From assembly GCA_903930535.1 (NCBI GenBank), contig CAIYYX010000066.1, positions 1 through 40,560 of the forward strand: a DNA stretch of 40,560 nt, in the 5' to 3' direction. The notes beneath the pieces are model-generated. The model ran no database searches. It had not been told where the DNA came from and saw nothing but the letters and a program-made list of their open reading frames with translations. Positions within the stretch are counted from its first letter, which is position 1. Each line of letters opens with the position of its first letter. Positions 25,127-32,855 of the stretch are shown one piece after another. The stretch comes from an uncultured Sterolibacterium sp. GTDB taxonomy: Bacteria > Pseudomonadota > Gammaproteobacteria > Burkholderiales > Rhodocyclaceae. The position numbers and the translations under genes were made by a program.

Positions 25127-25158
25127 ATTATATTACGTGTATTGAAAACGTCAATACA
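25127..25158 (-). promoter_or_regulatory. brnTA promoter overlapping a palindromic operator
   Basis: On the minus strand, TTGACG (25149-25154) and a perfect TATAAT (25127-25132) are 16 bases apart. The -35 is embedded in the palindrome TGTATTG-N7-CAATACA (25138-25158). This is the expected layout for BrnA autorepression. Transcription should begin about 25119-25120, with essentially no leader before brnT. Confidence 0.8.
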
Positions 25159-25273
25159 GTGTTTGCTGAGCATCTGGAAAGCAATGCGGCGCCTTTAGAG
25201 TCCCTCAAGGGATAAGTACCCTGGGTCGTTTCCGGGCAGAAGCCTCCCGGTGACAACTACGGGCACTAAAAGC

Positions 25274-25296
25274 AAAAGACCCGCGCAAGGCGGGTC
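25274..25296 (-). terminator. Rho-independent terminator of the cytochrome c gene
   Basis: GACCCGC (25278-25284) and GCGGGTC (25290-25296) form a 7-base-pair GC-rich stem with a 5-base loop. On the minus strand the stem is followed by TTTTGCTTTT. It lies about 20 bases after the cytochrome c stop codon. Confidence 0.9.
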
Positions 25297-25317
25297 TCTC
25301 GTATTGGCAGGCTGGGA

Positions 25318-25632
25318 TTACTTTGCGCCGGCGAGAATCCACTTGACCAGGGTCGCGATGTCGGCGTCCTTGAGTTGGGCATTTGGCGGCATCGGGATGG
25401 GACCCCAGACGCCGGAGCCGCCCTTCTTGACCTTGTCGATCAGTTTGGCTTCGGCGGTTTTGTCGCTGGCATACTTCTTGGCGACATCCTGGTAGGACGG
25501 GCCGACGACTTTCTTGTCGGCGGCGTGGCAGGCCAGGCAGTTGCTCTTCTTGGCCAGGTCGGCGTTGGCCAGGGCGGGGGTGGAAGCGAGAACGGCGGCC
25601 GCGACCAGCGCGGAGATAACGATAGATTTCAT
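25318..25632 (-). CDS. Periplasmic cytochrome c (c551/c8 type)
   Basis: A 104-residue monohaem cytochrome c. A Sec signal peptide of about 22 residues ends ALA-NAD. The haem motif CLACH is at 32-36, with H36 as one axial ligand and M81 in PIPMPPN as the other, followed by a C-terminal helix DIATLVKWILAG. It matches small c551/c552 electron carriers that feed nitrite reductase or terminal oxidases. GAGGAA lies ahead of ATG 25632. An inverted repeat (25666-25690) is upstream and a strong terminator downstream, so it is a monocistronic, probably well-expressed gene. The exact partner is not shown by context. Confidence 0.95.
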   Translation of the reverse strand: MKSIVISALVAAAVLASTPALANADLAKKSNCLACHAADKKVVGPSYQDVAKKYASDKTAEAKLIDKVKKGGSGVWGPIPMPPNAQLKDADIATLVKWILAGAK

Positions 25633-25665
25633 GAGTTCCTCATTGGGTTGAATTACGACTGATAA

Positions 25666-25690
25666 CGTTCAAGGCTGAAAAAGTTGAACG
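25666..25690. promoter_or_regulatory. Inverted repeat upstream of cytochrome c gene
   Basis: CGTTCAA (25666-25672) and TTGAACG (25684-25690) form a perfect 7-base inverted repeat with an 11-base spacer, 34 bases before the cytochrome start codon. On the minus strand a weak -35/-10 pair (TTCAAC, 17 bases, TTATCA) overlaps it. A regulator binding site is plausible, but the protein is unknown. Confidence 0.4.
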
Positions 25691-25797
25691 CGAATATTAC
25701 CCGAATCTCTTATTCAAGCAAATCTGCCTCATTTCAGGTCGTTCTGCACCGGGTCAAAATAGTAACGTTTCTGCCGCCTCGAACGTTGACCGTCGCG

Positions 25798-26235
25798 TCA
25801 AGCTTCAGCGAAGAGGGCGCGCCACCAGCGTCTGCGGCCCTCCGGCGCTGGGCGTGCCGGCTTCAACTCGACGGGCGGCACCCGGCTCATGATCCAGCCG
25901 GGCAATGGCGGGTTTTTGCTCGAGCCGCAGGAGGATCCGAGATTGTGGGGGTCGTAGATTTTGATGAACGTCGGCCGCAAGACATCATCTGCATAGACTA
26001 TGCCGCAGTATGTTTCGTGATGCTCGCGGCGCAGGAGTTCATCGATGCGGTGAACGAACTCTGCCGTGTTTCCGGCGCTCTCTGGCATCGTCGGCGGTGG
26101 CTCGCCGACGGCGTAGAGATACCAGCCGGCAGGATCGAGACGAACCCAGAAGGCGGCCAGATCGGCCCAGGACAGCACAGAGTAGAGCCGGCCCGCGTAG
26201 AGGTCGGGAAAGTCGCGACGCGTGTCGGCGTTCAT
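25798..26235 (-). CDS. Hypothetical protein coupled to a flavin reductase
   Basis: A 145-residue soluble protein I cannot place in a family. It shows an N-terminal region RDFPDLYAGRLYSVLSWADL, a middle HHETYCGIVYADDVLRPTFIKIYDPHNLGSSCGSS (in pieces along residues 80-115) with two Cys that could bind a metal or form a disulfide, a Pro-rich PPLPGWIMSRVPP, and a basic tail. ATG 26235 overlaps the flavin reductase stop by four bases (ATGA), so translation is coupled to the monooxygenase system. It may be an accessory or chaperone of that system, but this is only suggested by position. Confidence 0.75.
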   Translation of the reverse strand: MNADTRRDFPDLYAGRLYSVLSWADLAAFWVRLDPAGWYLYAVGEPPPTMPESAGNTAEFVHRIDELLRREHHETYCGIVYADDVLRPTFIKIYDPHNLGSSCGSSKNPPLPGWIMSRVPPVELKPARPAPEGRRRWWRALFAEA

Positions 26236-26714
26236 GACTCTGCCAGGGAACGGTACTGGCCTCCCTGGAACAGCAAGGGCGGCCGCGATTCCTTCCTGTA
26301 GTGTTCCACCAGGCCGACGAATATCAAGTGGTCGCCGCCGGCGTGGCGCATCTCGTTCTTGCACTCGAACCAGGCGCAGCAGCCGGGAAGGAGCGGCGCA
26401 CCGCAGGCTCCCGGGGTGAATTCGCGGCCGGCGAAGCGGTCGGTCTGCCCTGCCGCGAAGTGATTCGACAATGCGACCTGATCCTGCGCCAGGACATTGA
26501 TGGCGTAGTGGCTGCAGTTCTGGAATATCGGCAGGGAGGGCGAGTAAAGCGACAGGCTCCAGAGCACCAGCGGCGGGTCTAGCGACACCGAGGCAAAGGA
26601 GTTGATGGTGAGTCCGGCAAGCATGCCGTCAGCACCCTTTGCGGTGACGATGGTGACACCTGTGGCGAAGCTGCCCAGGGCGTCGCGGAAGGCGCGGGTA
26701 TCTAGTTCATTCAT
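26232..26714 (-). CDS. Flavin reductase (HpaC/HsaB-like) domain protein
   Basis: A 160-residue flavin reductase of the split-barrel family that supplies reduced FMN or FAD to a partner oxygenase. Marks are RDALGSFATGVTIVTA, GLTINSFASVSLDPPLVLWSL, the ILAQDQ-type segment NVLAQDQVALSNHFA, and HLIFVGLVEHYR near the end. It starts at ATG 26714, overlapping the oxygenase stop by one base. With the upstream gene it forms a two-component flavin-dependent monooxygenase, as in HpaBC and HsaAB. Confidence 0.93.
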   Translation of the reverse strand: MNELDTRAFRDALGSFATGVTIVTAKGADGMLAGLTINSFASVSLDPPLVLWSLSLYSPSLPIFQNCSHYAINVLAQDQVALSNHFAAGQTDRFAGREFTPGACGAPLLPGCCAWFECKNEMRHAGGDHLIFVGLVEHYRKESRPPLLFQGGQYRSLAES

Positions 26715-27913
26715 CAGCGTTCGTAAGGGGGGAGATCGGCGCTGTGGCCCAAGGCCACGCGACCATAAATCGATGCCGCCGCATCCCAGTTGAGGGCGAT
26801 GTGCGCGCAGGCGGCGCGGATGTCGCGCAGCGCCCTTTGCGCAGGATGGGTCAGGAACAGCGCGGCGCCGCCGCCTGCGTCAAACAGGAGGTCGACGGCG
26901 CGCCTTGACAGTTGTGCAGCGAAGGCGACGTCGCGGCGCAGCCTGGCTTTCTCCAGCAGGGAAGGCGGTCCCTCTTCTGCGGCATTGACCATGATGTCGG
27001 CGCAGTTGCCGATGAGTATTCGCCGCGCCGCATCGATACAAGCGCCGGCCTCGGCCACCCTGTTTTGCACCGAGCCATAATCGGTCAGCATGCGGCCCGA
27101 GTAGGAGGTTAGCCGGTTGTCCCTGGAGAAAAGATCGAGCGCGCCTTGGGCGATCCCGAGCGCCACGCCGGCGACGACATAGCCGAAGGTCGGCAGGATG
27201 GGGATGCGATAGAGCGGGCCGGGATTGATTGCCGTACCGGGTGTGACCCCGCCCTGCACATCGGCCAAAGGCAGAGTTCGGCGCAGCGGCACATGAACCT
27301 TGGCGACGCTCACCTCATTGCTGCCGCTGCCGCAGAGGCCGACCACCTGCCAGGTGTCCTTCACCTGATAGTCGGACTTGGGCAGAAGGAAGAGACGATA
27401 TTCGCCTGCCGTGTCAGTCAGGGCGCCTGATTCCTCACCTGCGACGATGGCACCGAGCATGATCCAGTCGCAGTCGTCGATGCCGCTGGAAAATCCCCAG
27501 CGTCCCGACAACTGATAGCCGCCTGCTGTCGGCACGGCACGCCCTGCGGGGAAAATCAGTGAGGCGCCTATCAATGCGTCTTCCCTGCCTGCGCCCCACA
27601 CCTCGTCCTGTGCCGCCTGCGGCCACATGCCCAGCAGCCAGTGATGGCTGGCGAGATTGGCGACGACCCAGGCCGTGGCGGCACAGCCCCGCGCCAGTTC
27701 CGCGGAGACCTCGACGAGGGTGGCGATCCCGAGTTCGGCACCGCCGACACGCTTGGGTTGAAGCAGACGGAACAGGCCTGACGCGTGCAGTTCGCCCAGG
27801 CTCGCTTGCGACAGCCTGCGGGCGTTTTCCGTCTCCAGCGCCCGCCCGGCAAACGTCTGCCTGAGAGCGGCAGCGCGGGCAAGCGCCGCGGTGGAGTCCT
27901 TGGGTGAAGACAA
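26714..27913 (-). CDS. Two-component flavin monooxygenase, oxygenase part (HsaA-like, acyl-CoA dehydrogenase fold)
   Basis: A 399-residue acyl-CoA-dehydrogenase-fold protein with the type-2 C-terminal domain found in flavin-dependent hydroxylases (HsaA, HpaB group D, IbaA-like). Segments: ELARGCAATAWVVANLASHHWLL, QLSGRWGFSSGIDDCDWIML, VVGLCGSGSNEVSV, and a C-terminal AVDLLFDAGGGAALFLTHPAQRALRD. The adjacent flavin reductase strongly suggests that it hydroxylates an aromatic or steroid-derived ring with reduced flavin. Start: TTG 27913 is preceded by GAGGATAGG at good spacing, whereas TTG 27955, allowed by the frame, has none. Classic acyl-CoA dehydrogenase activity is the alternative. The substrate cannot be read from the sequence. 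Confidence 0.85.
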   Translation of the reverse strand: MSSPKDSTAALARAAALRQTFAGRALETENARRLSQASLGELHASGLFRLLQPKRVGGAELGIATLVEVSAELARGCAATAWVVANLASHHWLLGMWPQAAQDEVWGAGREDALIGASLIFPAGRAVPTAGGYQLSGRWGFSSGIDDCDWIMLGAIVAGEESGALTDTAGEYRLFLLPKSDYQVKDTWQVVGLCGSGSNEVSVAKVHVPLRRTLPLADVQGGVTPGTAINPGPLYRIPILPTFGYVVAGVALGIAQGALDLFSRDNRLTSYSGRMLTDYGSVQNRVAEAGACIDAARRILIGNCADIMVNAAEEGPPSLLEKARLRRDVAFAAQLSRRAVDLLFDAGGGAALFLTHPAQRALRDIRAACAHIALNWDAAASIYGRVALGHSADLPPYER

Positions 27914-27986
27914 AGTCCTATCCTCGGTTAATGCCCTGGAATCAAATTTGGGCAATAGAATAATTCATTCAGAATTGGGCGCAACC

Positions 27987-28094
27987 ATGAGATTCGGCAC
28001 CCCTCTTTCTTCGCCCGCCATCGGCTTGACGCTTCTCGGCAACGGCGGGCCCGACAATAAAATCATTATCGCCTTGCAGCGACTCGGCGTCGAG
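27987..28094 (+). pseudogene. purT: Remnant resembling the N-terminus of purT
   Basis: The plus strand reads MRFGTPLSSPAIGLTLLGNG, then GGPDNKIIIALQRLGVE. This follows the beginning of PurT (formate-dependent glycinamide ribonucleotide transformylase), whose members begin like [35 protein letters not shown]. The match stops at residue 36, inside the ATP-grasp N-terminal domain, and nothing further is present. The glycine motif [10 protein letters not shown] is altered to LLGNGGPDNK. It fits a decayed leftover of a deleted purT. The identification rests on memory of the family and a short match. Confidence 0.5.
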
Positions 28095-28123
28095 CAAGGT
28101 CAGTCAGGGCAGATTGACATGGC

Positions 28124-28417
28124 TCAGACACAGCCCGTCGGCTTGGGCAAACCGCCGTATTTGGTGATGGGCTTCATCGGGCCGGTCAGCCAGAGTTCGA
28201 AAATCTCCTTTTGATCCACCTCGATGAATTTTGCGAATTTGCGGATTGGCGGCACCACGTTGAATTCTTCGAAATACTCTCTGGCCTTGATGATTTGTTG
28301 CCACTTCGTGTCGTCGAGTTCGAAGCCGTCGGCGGCAGCCATGTCGCGGGCGATTTCGGGAGTCCAGAGATGCATGTCGGCGAGATAACCGTCGCCATCG
28401 CGTTCGGGGATATTCAT
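28124..28417 (-). CDS. tusE: TusE/DsrC family sulfur relay protein
   Basis: A 97-residue TusE/DsrC protein with start GYLADMHLWTPEIARDMA, middle REYFEEFNVVPPIRKFAKF and the family end GLPKPTGCV, where the penultimate Cys (C96) is the active-site thiol. A second Cys about ten residues earlier, present in DsrC of dissimilatory sulfur metabolism, is absent, so it is TusE-like. TusE hands sulfur from TusBCD to MnmA for 2-thiouridine in tRNA. ATG 28417 gives the family-like start; ATG 28447 in the same frame is possible. It diverges from mutY and is isolated from tusBCD, which I do not see. Confidence 0.9.
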   Translation of the reverse strand: MNIPERDGDGYLADMHLWTPEIARDMAAADGFELDDTKWQQIIKAREYFEEFNVVPPIRKFAKFIEVDQKEIFELWLTGPMKPITKYGGLPKPTGCV

Positions 28418-28481
28418 GGATTCAGCTTTCAGTGTTAAATGAGACATTATATCCGACTAATTTGGTCAAGTAAGGGGTTTC

Positions 28482-29606
28482 ATGAGAACTCGGGCTGACG
28501 AGGGTTTTGCCGCAAGTCTGATTGCCTGGCACAGGCAGCACGGCCGCCGCGATATGCCCTGGCAAGGGACGCGGAATCCCTATGAGGTCTGGCTCTCGGA
28601 GATCATGCTGCAGCAGACCCAGGTCGCCACGGTCATTCCCTACTATCAAAAGTTTCTTGCCCGCTTTCCCGATCTTGCGGACTTGGCCCGCGCGCCTGTG
28701 GAGCAGGTGATGGCGCTGTGGAGCGGGCTTGGCTATTACGCCAGGGCGAGAAATCTGCACCGCGCAGCCTGCGTCGTCATGAATGAACATGCCGGCGAGT
28801 TTCCGCGCGACCCTGCGGTCATCGGGAAATTGCCGGGCATCGGTCCTTCCACCGCCAATGCCATCGCAGTGTTCTGTTTCGGCGCGCGCGCGGCCATCCT
28901 GGACGGCAACGTCAAACGTGTGCTCTGCCGACGCTTCGGCGTTTCCGGTTTTCCCGGCGAGAAAGAGGTGGACAGAGAACTTTGGCGCCTGGCCGAGTCC
29001 CTCCTGCCGGACGCTTCGGTCGACCACTACATCCAGGCGCAGATGGATCTGGGCGCCACGGTTTGCACACGAAGCAAACCGCTTTGCACCTCCTGTCCGC
29101 AGAGCAAGTTGTGCGTCGCGCGGCTCACCGACAGGGTTGGCGAACTTCCCCAGGCGAAGCCGAGGAAGCCGCTGCCCAGCCGCGAGACGCGGGTGTTGGT
29201 GATGATGGAGGCCGGGCGTGTTCTGCTGCTGGCCCGCCCGCCCACAGGCATCTGGGGGGGGCTTATGAGTCTGCCCGAGTTACCTGAAGACAGCGAACCC
29301 GGGGACTTTGCGGAAAGCGTTCTTGGTTGCGAGTTGCATAGCGTCATGGAGCTTCCCCCCATCCGCCATGTGTTCACGCATTTCCGCCTGACGCTGCATC
29401 CCTTGCTGGGCGAAGTCAGGCTTCGCCCGCGTGCCGCCGAAACAGCCGGCCAGCACTGGCTCGCCCATCATGAACTCGCTGATGCGGCGCTGCCCTCGCC
29501 CATACGCAAGCTCTTGGCCGCCGCATTCTCCAAGAGCTTCGCGGCAGCCAATCCGTTGGCCAGACCAAAGACCAGGGCCGCCACTGAGAAGAAAGGCACG
29601 AGGTAA
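28482..29606 (+). CDS. mutY: A/G-specific adenine glycosylase MutY
   Basis: MutY removes adenine mispaired with 8-oxoguanine. The 374-residue protein has WLSEIMLQQTQVATVIPYY with the catalytic Glu, the HhH motif KLPGIGPSTANAI, DGNVKRVLCRRFGV with the catalytic Asp, the 4Fe-4S loop C-X6-C-X2-C-X5-C (CTRSKPLCTSCPQSKLC), and a C-terminal NUDIX-like recognition domain (RHVFTHFRLTLHP). ATG 28482 fits the family start. The last 139 bases overlap the convergent Gx-transporter gene, and the final 20 or so residues are Ala/Lys/Arg-rich and probably unstructured. Confidence 0.96.
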   Translation: MRTRADEGFAASLIAWHRQHGRRDMPWQGTRNPYEVWLSEIMLQQTQVATVIPYYQKFLARFPDLADLARAPVEQVMALWSGLGYYARARNLHRAACVVMNEHAGEFPRDPAVIGKLPGIGPSTANAIAVFCFGARAAILDGNVKRVLCRRFGVSGFPGEKEVDRELWRLAESLLPDASVDHYIQAQMDLGATVCTRSKPLCTSCPQSKLCVARLTDRVGELPQAKPRKPLPSRETRVLVMMEAGRVLLLARPPTGIWGGLMSLPELPEDSEPGDFAESVLGCELHSVMELPPIRHVFTHFRLTLHPLLGEVRLRPRAAETAGQHWLAHHELADAALPSPIRKLLAAAFSKSFAAANPLARPKTRAATEKKGTR

Positions 29607-30025
29607 TAAAGCCCGTCGTGCGGCACCAGCCACAGGCGGGCGAGAATGAGTTGGCCGCAGATATGGGCGAAGGACGCCAGGAGGCTTAGGCCAACCGGCC
29701 CGAACCAGCGCGGCGGCAAGTGCATCGCCAAGGCCAGGATACTCAAGCTCGCCAGCGCGCCAGAGAGGCTCAGGAAGAATCCCGGACCGAGGAATTGCCC
29801 CAGGAGCAGACTGCCGGCGACCACGCGCAGCAGCGTGACCCAAGCCGCGCTAGCAAAGCCATGGCGGGCGAGCACGACCAGGGTGATGATGTTGGCCAAC
29901 CCCGGTTTGACGCCTGGCAGCGGGCTGGGGATGGCCGCTTCCGCCAGGGAGAGCACGATTGCCGCCGCCGCGTAGCGGGCGATGCGGTGATCCTCTTCGG
30001 TCGGCTTGAGTTCGATGAATGGCAT
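29468..30025 (-). CDS. Gx transporter family membrane protein
   Basis: A 185-residue membrane protein with about five hydrophobic segments and the family motif SPLPGVKPGLANIITLVVL. It is often annotated as heptaprenyl diphosphate synthase component I, but newer naming is Gx transporter family. In many genomes it pairs with a NusG-domain-II protein, as here, and sometimes with FMN-binding/ApbE genes of Rnf-like complexes. ATG 30025 begins one base after the neighbour's stop. Its last 46 codons lie antisense to the end of mutY. Confidence 0.85.
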   Translation of the reverse strand: MPFIELKPTEEDHRIARYAAAAIVLSLAEAAIPSPLPGVKPGLANIITLVVLARHGFASAAWVTLLRVVAGSLLLGQFLGPGFFLSLSGALASLSILALAMHLPPRWFGPVGLSLLASFAHICGQLILARLWLVPHDGLYYLVPFFSVAALVFGLANGLAAAKLLENAAAKSLRMGEGSAASASS

Positions 30026-30026
30026 A

Positions 30027-30395
30027 TCAATAGTTCAGAGAGTCGTAGCCCTGACTTCTGCCGACCAGAGCCAGACTGACATGACTGGGCGCGCAGATGG
30101 CGATGGCATTGACTTCTGTCAGCCAGCCCTGGCGCACGCAGTACTGGCGTGGGCCAGGGTCCGAGAGGATGCGCGCTGCGCCCGGTTTCACCTCGATGAC
30201 GGTGCTGCCCAGCGCTCCGGTCACCGCGAACTTGCGCGCCTTGTCGAGGGGAAACTGCGCCACGATTTCGCCATCGCGTTTGATCACCGCCCTCTCTGCA
30301 ATCCCGCCATTCAATGCCAGCGGCAGCGATGCCGCGCAGGCCGCAGTCGCCAGGACGAGCAGCAGCCAGTCTCCCGGCCGCAGCAGACGAATCAT
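30027..30395 (-). CDS. NusG domain II-containing protein
   Basis: A 122-residue protein with one N-terminal hydrophobic helix (residues 11-28, acting as a signal anchor) and an extracytoplasmic small beta domain (VIKRDGEIVAQFPLDKARKF, GALGSTVIEVKPGAARI, CVRQGWLTEVNAIAICAPS with two Cys). This domain pairs with Gx-transporter genes and is thought to take part in membrane redox or cofactor export, but the function is not established. ATG 30395 overlaps the rapZ stop by four bases. Confidence 0.85.
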   Translation of the reverse strand: MIRLLRPGDWLLLVLATAACAASLPLALNGGIAERAVIKRDGEIVAQFPLDKARKFAVTGALGSTVIEVKPGAARILSDPGPRQYCVRQGWLTEVNAIAICAPSHVSLALVGRSQGYDSLNY

Positions 30396-31240
30396 CCCGA
30401 CCCAACCAGGCCGCGGTGGCGCACCAGGACTTGCGCCGCTGCAGCGAAGCGCGTCGCCAGCAATTCGGCGAGATAAACCGAGCGATGCTGGCCGCCGGTG
30501 CAGCCCAGAGCGACGGTGAGGTAGGAGCGCGAGTCGCGGACATAGGCCGGCAGCCAGTCGGAGATGAAGCGCTGAATATCAGCCGCCATGCGCGCCACTT
30601 CGGGCTGGGTTTCGAGAAACTGGATCACCGCTGCATCGCGCCCGGTCAGCGGCCGCAGCAAGGGGTCGTAGTGCGGGTTGGGCAGGCAGCGCACGTCAAA
30701 GACCAGGTCGGCGTCGAGCGGCAGGCCGTGCTTGAAGCCGAAGGATTCGAACAGCAGGGTGAGGCCGGTCTGGAGATCGAGCGTGGCGAAATCCTTGACG
30801 AAGCCGCGCAGCGCATTGGGGCGCAGATTGCTCGTGTCGATGTGGTGGCCCAAGGCTGCGATGGTCTCCAGCGCCTCGCGCTCCCGGGCAATGGATTCGG
30901 CCAGGGTGGTATCGTCGCCGCCCAGAGGATGGCGGCGGCGCGTCTCGGAAAAGCGCTGGATCAGCACTTCGTCGCGGGCATCGAGAAAGATGAAGCGGAT
31001 GTCGATATCGGAGGCGCGCAATTCCCGTAATTGCTGCGGCAGGGCGGCAATGCCGGCGCCGCCGCGCATGTCCACGGCGACCGCGACGCGAGCATAGTCT
31101 TCTTCGCGCAGATGCCTGACCAGCTGTGGAATCAGCGCCGCCGGAAGGTTGTCGACGCAGTAATAGCCAGCATCCTCGAGCACGTTCAAGGCGATGCTCT
31201 TGCCCGAGCCGGAAAGACCGCTGATGAGGATTAATTGCAT
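30392..31240 (-). CDS. rapZ: RNase adapter protein RapZ
   Basis: RapZ is a P-loop nucleotide-binding protein. In enterobacteria it binds GlmY/GlmZ small RNAs and directs RNase E, and in other proteobacteria it is tied to cell envelope and PTS control. The 282-residue sequence has Walker [11 protein letters not shown] (residues 6-15), [31 protein letters not shown], the basic [14 protein letters not shown] segment near the C-terminus and GCTGGQHRS. The C-terminal domain that binds RNA in E. coli is present. It begins the rapZ-NusG-II-Gx unit. Confidence 0.96.
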   Translation of the reverse strand: MQLILISGLSGSGKSIALNVLEDAGYYCVDNLPAALIPQLVRHLREEDYARVAVAVDMRGGAGIAALPQQLRELRASDIDIRFIFLDARDEVLIQRFSETRRRHPLGGDDTTLAESIAREREALETIAALGHHIDTSNLRPNALRGFVKDFATLDLQTGLTLLFESFGFKHGLPLDADLVFDVRCLPNPHYDPLLRPLTGRDAAVIQFLETQPEVARMAADIQRFISDWLPAYVRDSRSYLTVALGCTGGQHRSVYLAELLATRFAAAAQVLVRHRGLVGSG

Positions 31241-31303
31241 GGAACGGGTGCCTTTTTACTTTGGAGTACAAGCATAGCCAATCGCGGCACAGCTGTCATG
31301 AGC

Positions 31304-32188
31304 TCATTTTTTCCTGGCTCTGGGGTGGGCGGCATCGTAGATCTTGGCGAGATGCTGGTAATCAAGATGCGTATAGACCTGGGTGGTACTGATGCTGGAG
31401 TGGCCGAGCATTTCCTGCACCGCGCGCAGGTCGCCCGAGGATTGCAGGACATGGGAGGCGAAGGAATGACGCAGCATGTGCGGATGCACATGCTGACCCA
31501 GGCCCTGTTCGCGCGTCCAGCGCGCCAGCCGCAGCTCAATCATGCGCGGTGAGATGCGGCTGCCGCGGCGGCTGACGAAGAGCGCTGTCTCAGAGCTGTC
31601 GGCCAGGTTTCCACGCTCTTCCAGCCAGGCGCGAATGGCCGCAACGGCCTTGGCGCCGACCGGGACGGTGCGCGTCTTCTCGCGCTTGCCAGTGACGGTT
31701 ACTTCGCCTGCAGCCAAGTCCATGCCGCTGCTAAGATCGAGCGAGGCCAGTTCGGCCAGGCGCAGTCCCGAGGAGTAGAAAAGCTCGAACATCGCCTTGT
31801 CGCGCAGCTCAAGAAGATTTTCCGCGGGCTTGTCCAGCATCTGTCCGAGTTGATCGGGGGAGAGTGTCTTGGGCAGGTCGCGCTTGCGTTTCGGGGGTCT
31901 GATGCCCTGGGCTGGATTCTGGGGCAGGCTGGTGTTAATCCCAAGCCAGCGGTAGAAGCTGCGCCAGGCAGAAAGTTTCCGGGCGATGGAGCGCGCCGAC
32001 AGACCGCGGCTATGCAGTTGCATGGCGAAGCGGCGGATGTCTGCGGGGGTCTGTGCTGCGAGCGGCTGTTCCCCCGCCAGTTGCTGCAGGGTGGAAAGAT
32101 CGAGACGATAGGCGGCGAGGGTATGGATGCTGGCATTGCGCTCATGGGCAAGCGCAGCGAGAAAGGCGGCTACTCCTGCCTGCTGCAT
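31304..32188 (-). CDS. xerC: Tyrosine recombinase XerC
   Basis: XerC, with XerD, resolves chromosome dimers at dif sites. The 294-residue protein has the SAM-like N-terminal core-binding domain and a catalytic domain with the Arg in [12 protein letters not shown], the Lys in [41 protein letters not shown] with the nucleophile Tyr. It is encoded after dapF and DUF484, the normal dapF-DUF484-xerC arrangement. Start 32188 leaves one base from DUF484. Nothing suggests a mobile integrase. Confidence 0.96.
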   Translation of the reverse strand: MQQAGVAAFLAALAHERNASIHTLAAYRLDLSTLQQLAGEQPLAAQTPADIRRFAMQLHSRGLSARSIARKLSAWRSFYRWLGINTSLPQNPAQGIRPPKRKRDLPKTLSPDQLGQMLDKPAENLLELRDKAMFELFYSSGLRLAELASLDLSSGMDLAAGEVTVTGKREKTRTVPVGAKAVAAIRAWLEERGNLADSSETALFVSRRGSRISPRMIELRLARWTREQGLGQHVHPHMLRHSFASHVLQSSGDLRAVQEMLGHSSISTTQVYTHLDYQHLAKIYDAAHPRARKK

Positions 32189-32189
32189 T

Positions 32190-32846
32190 TTATTCTAGCG
32201 TTCGCGCCAGCGCAGCAGCAGCCATGTCGCCCAGGCGGGCGAGAAACAGCGTCTCCATTCCGGGATAGAAACGCTGCGTTTCCTCGCTGCCCAACGCGAG
32301 CACGCCTATGGCCTCATGGCCGCGGAAGAGCGGCACCAGAGCCAGCGAACGCACCCTGTCGCCGAGCCAGGATTCGAAACCGTTGCCAGGGCCGCAATAG
32401 GGTTTCCTGAGATTGTTAGCCAGGGCAAAGCTGGCATCGTCCAGGGGTGCGAACTCTTCCCTCTCCTCTTCGCCGGCAGGCGCCTTCAACCCCCAGAGCC
32501 TGAGTTCCACGTGCGGCACGGCGAAGTCTTCGCCGAGGCTTGAGTAAATCGCGGTCAGAACTGCAGTGAGGCTGTCGGCCTCGATCAACGCCACGGTAAG
32601 CCTTTGCAATTTTTCTGCGATGGCGTCGTTCTCCTCGCCGAAGCGGATCAACTCAGAGAGCTTGGCCTCGAGCTTCTTGGTGCGGTCGCGCAGCGTGCCC
32701 AGTTGGCGTTCGGTGATGGAGATGGCATTGCCGCCATGGGGGTTGGGAATGAGCACCTGGGCGAGAAGATCCGCATAGTGTTCGAAGAATTCCGGATGAC
32801 TCTTCAGGTAGGCCGCGACCTCGTTTGCATCCATGGCAGATTTCAT
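32190..32846 (-). CDS. DUF484 family protein
   Basis: A 218-residue DUF484 protein, a GAF-like small-molecule-sensing fold of unknown function that lies between dapF and xerC in most proteobacteria. Visible are the start DANEVAAYLKSHPEFFEHYADLL, ISITERQLGTLRDRTKKLEAKL, LALVPLFRGHEAIGVLALGSE, and the end MAAAALARTLE. ATG 32846 has AGGAGA just ahead and follows dapF by nine bases. Confidence 0.94.
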   Translation of the reverse strand: MKSAMDANEVAAYLKSHPEFFEHYADLLAQVLIPNPHGGNAISITERQLGTLRDRTKKLEAKLSELIRFGEENDAIAEKLQRLTVALIEADSLTAVLTAIYSSLGEDFAVPHVELRLWGLKAPAGEEEREEFAPLDDASFALANNLRKPYCGPGNGFESWLGDRVRSLALVPLFRGHEAIGVLALGSEETQRFYPGMETLFLARLGDMAAAALARTLE

Positions 32847-32855
32847 TTCTCTCCT

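Noticed and set aside
28124-28417. DsrC of dissimilatory sulfur oxidation
   Set aside because: Only the last of the two DsrC cysteines is present and no dsr genes are nearby; TusE fits better.
31304-32188. Tyrosine recombinase as a sign of a mobile island
   Set aside because: It is the housekeeping XerC in its standard dapF-DUF484-xerC setting.
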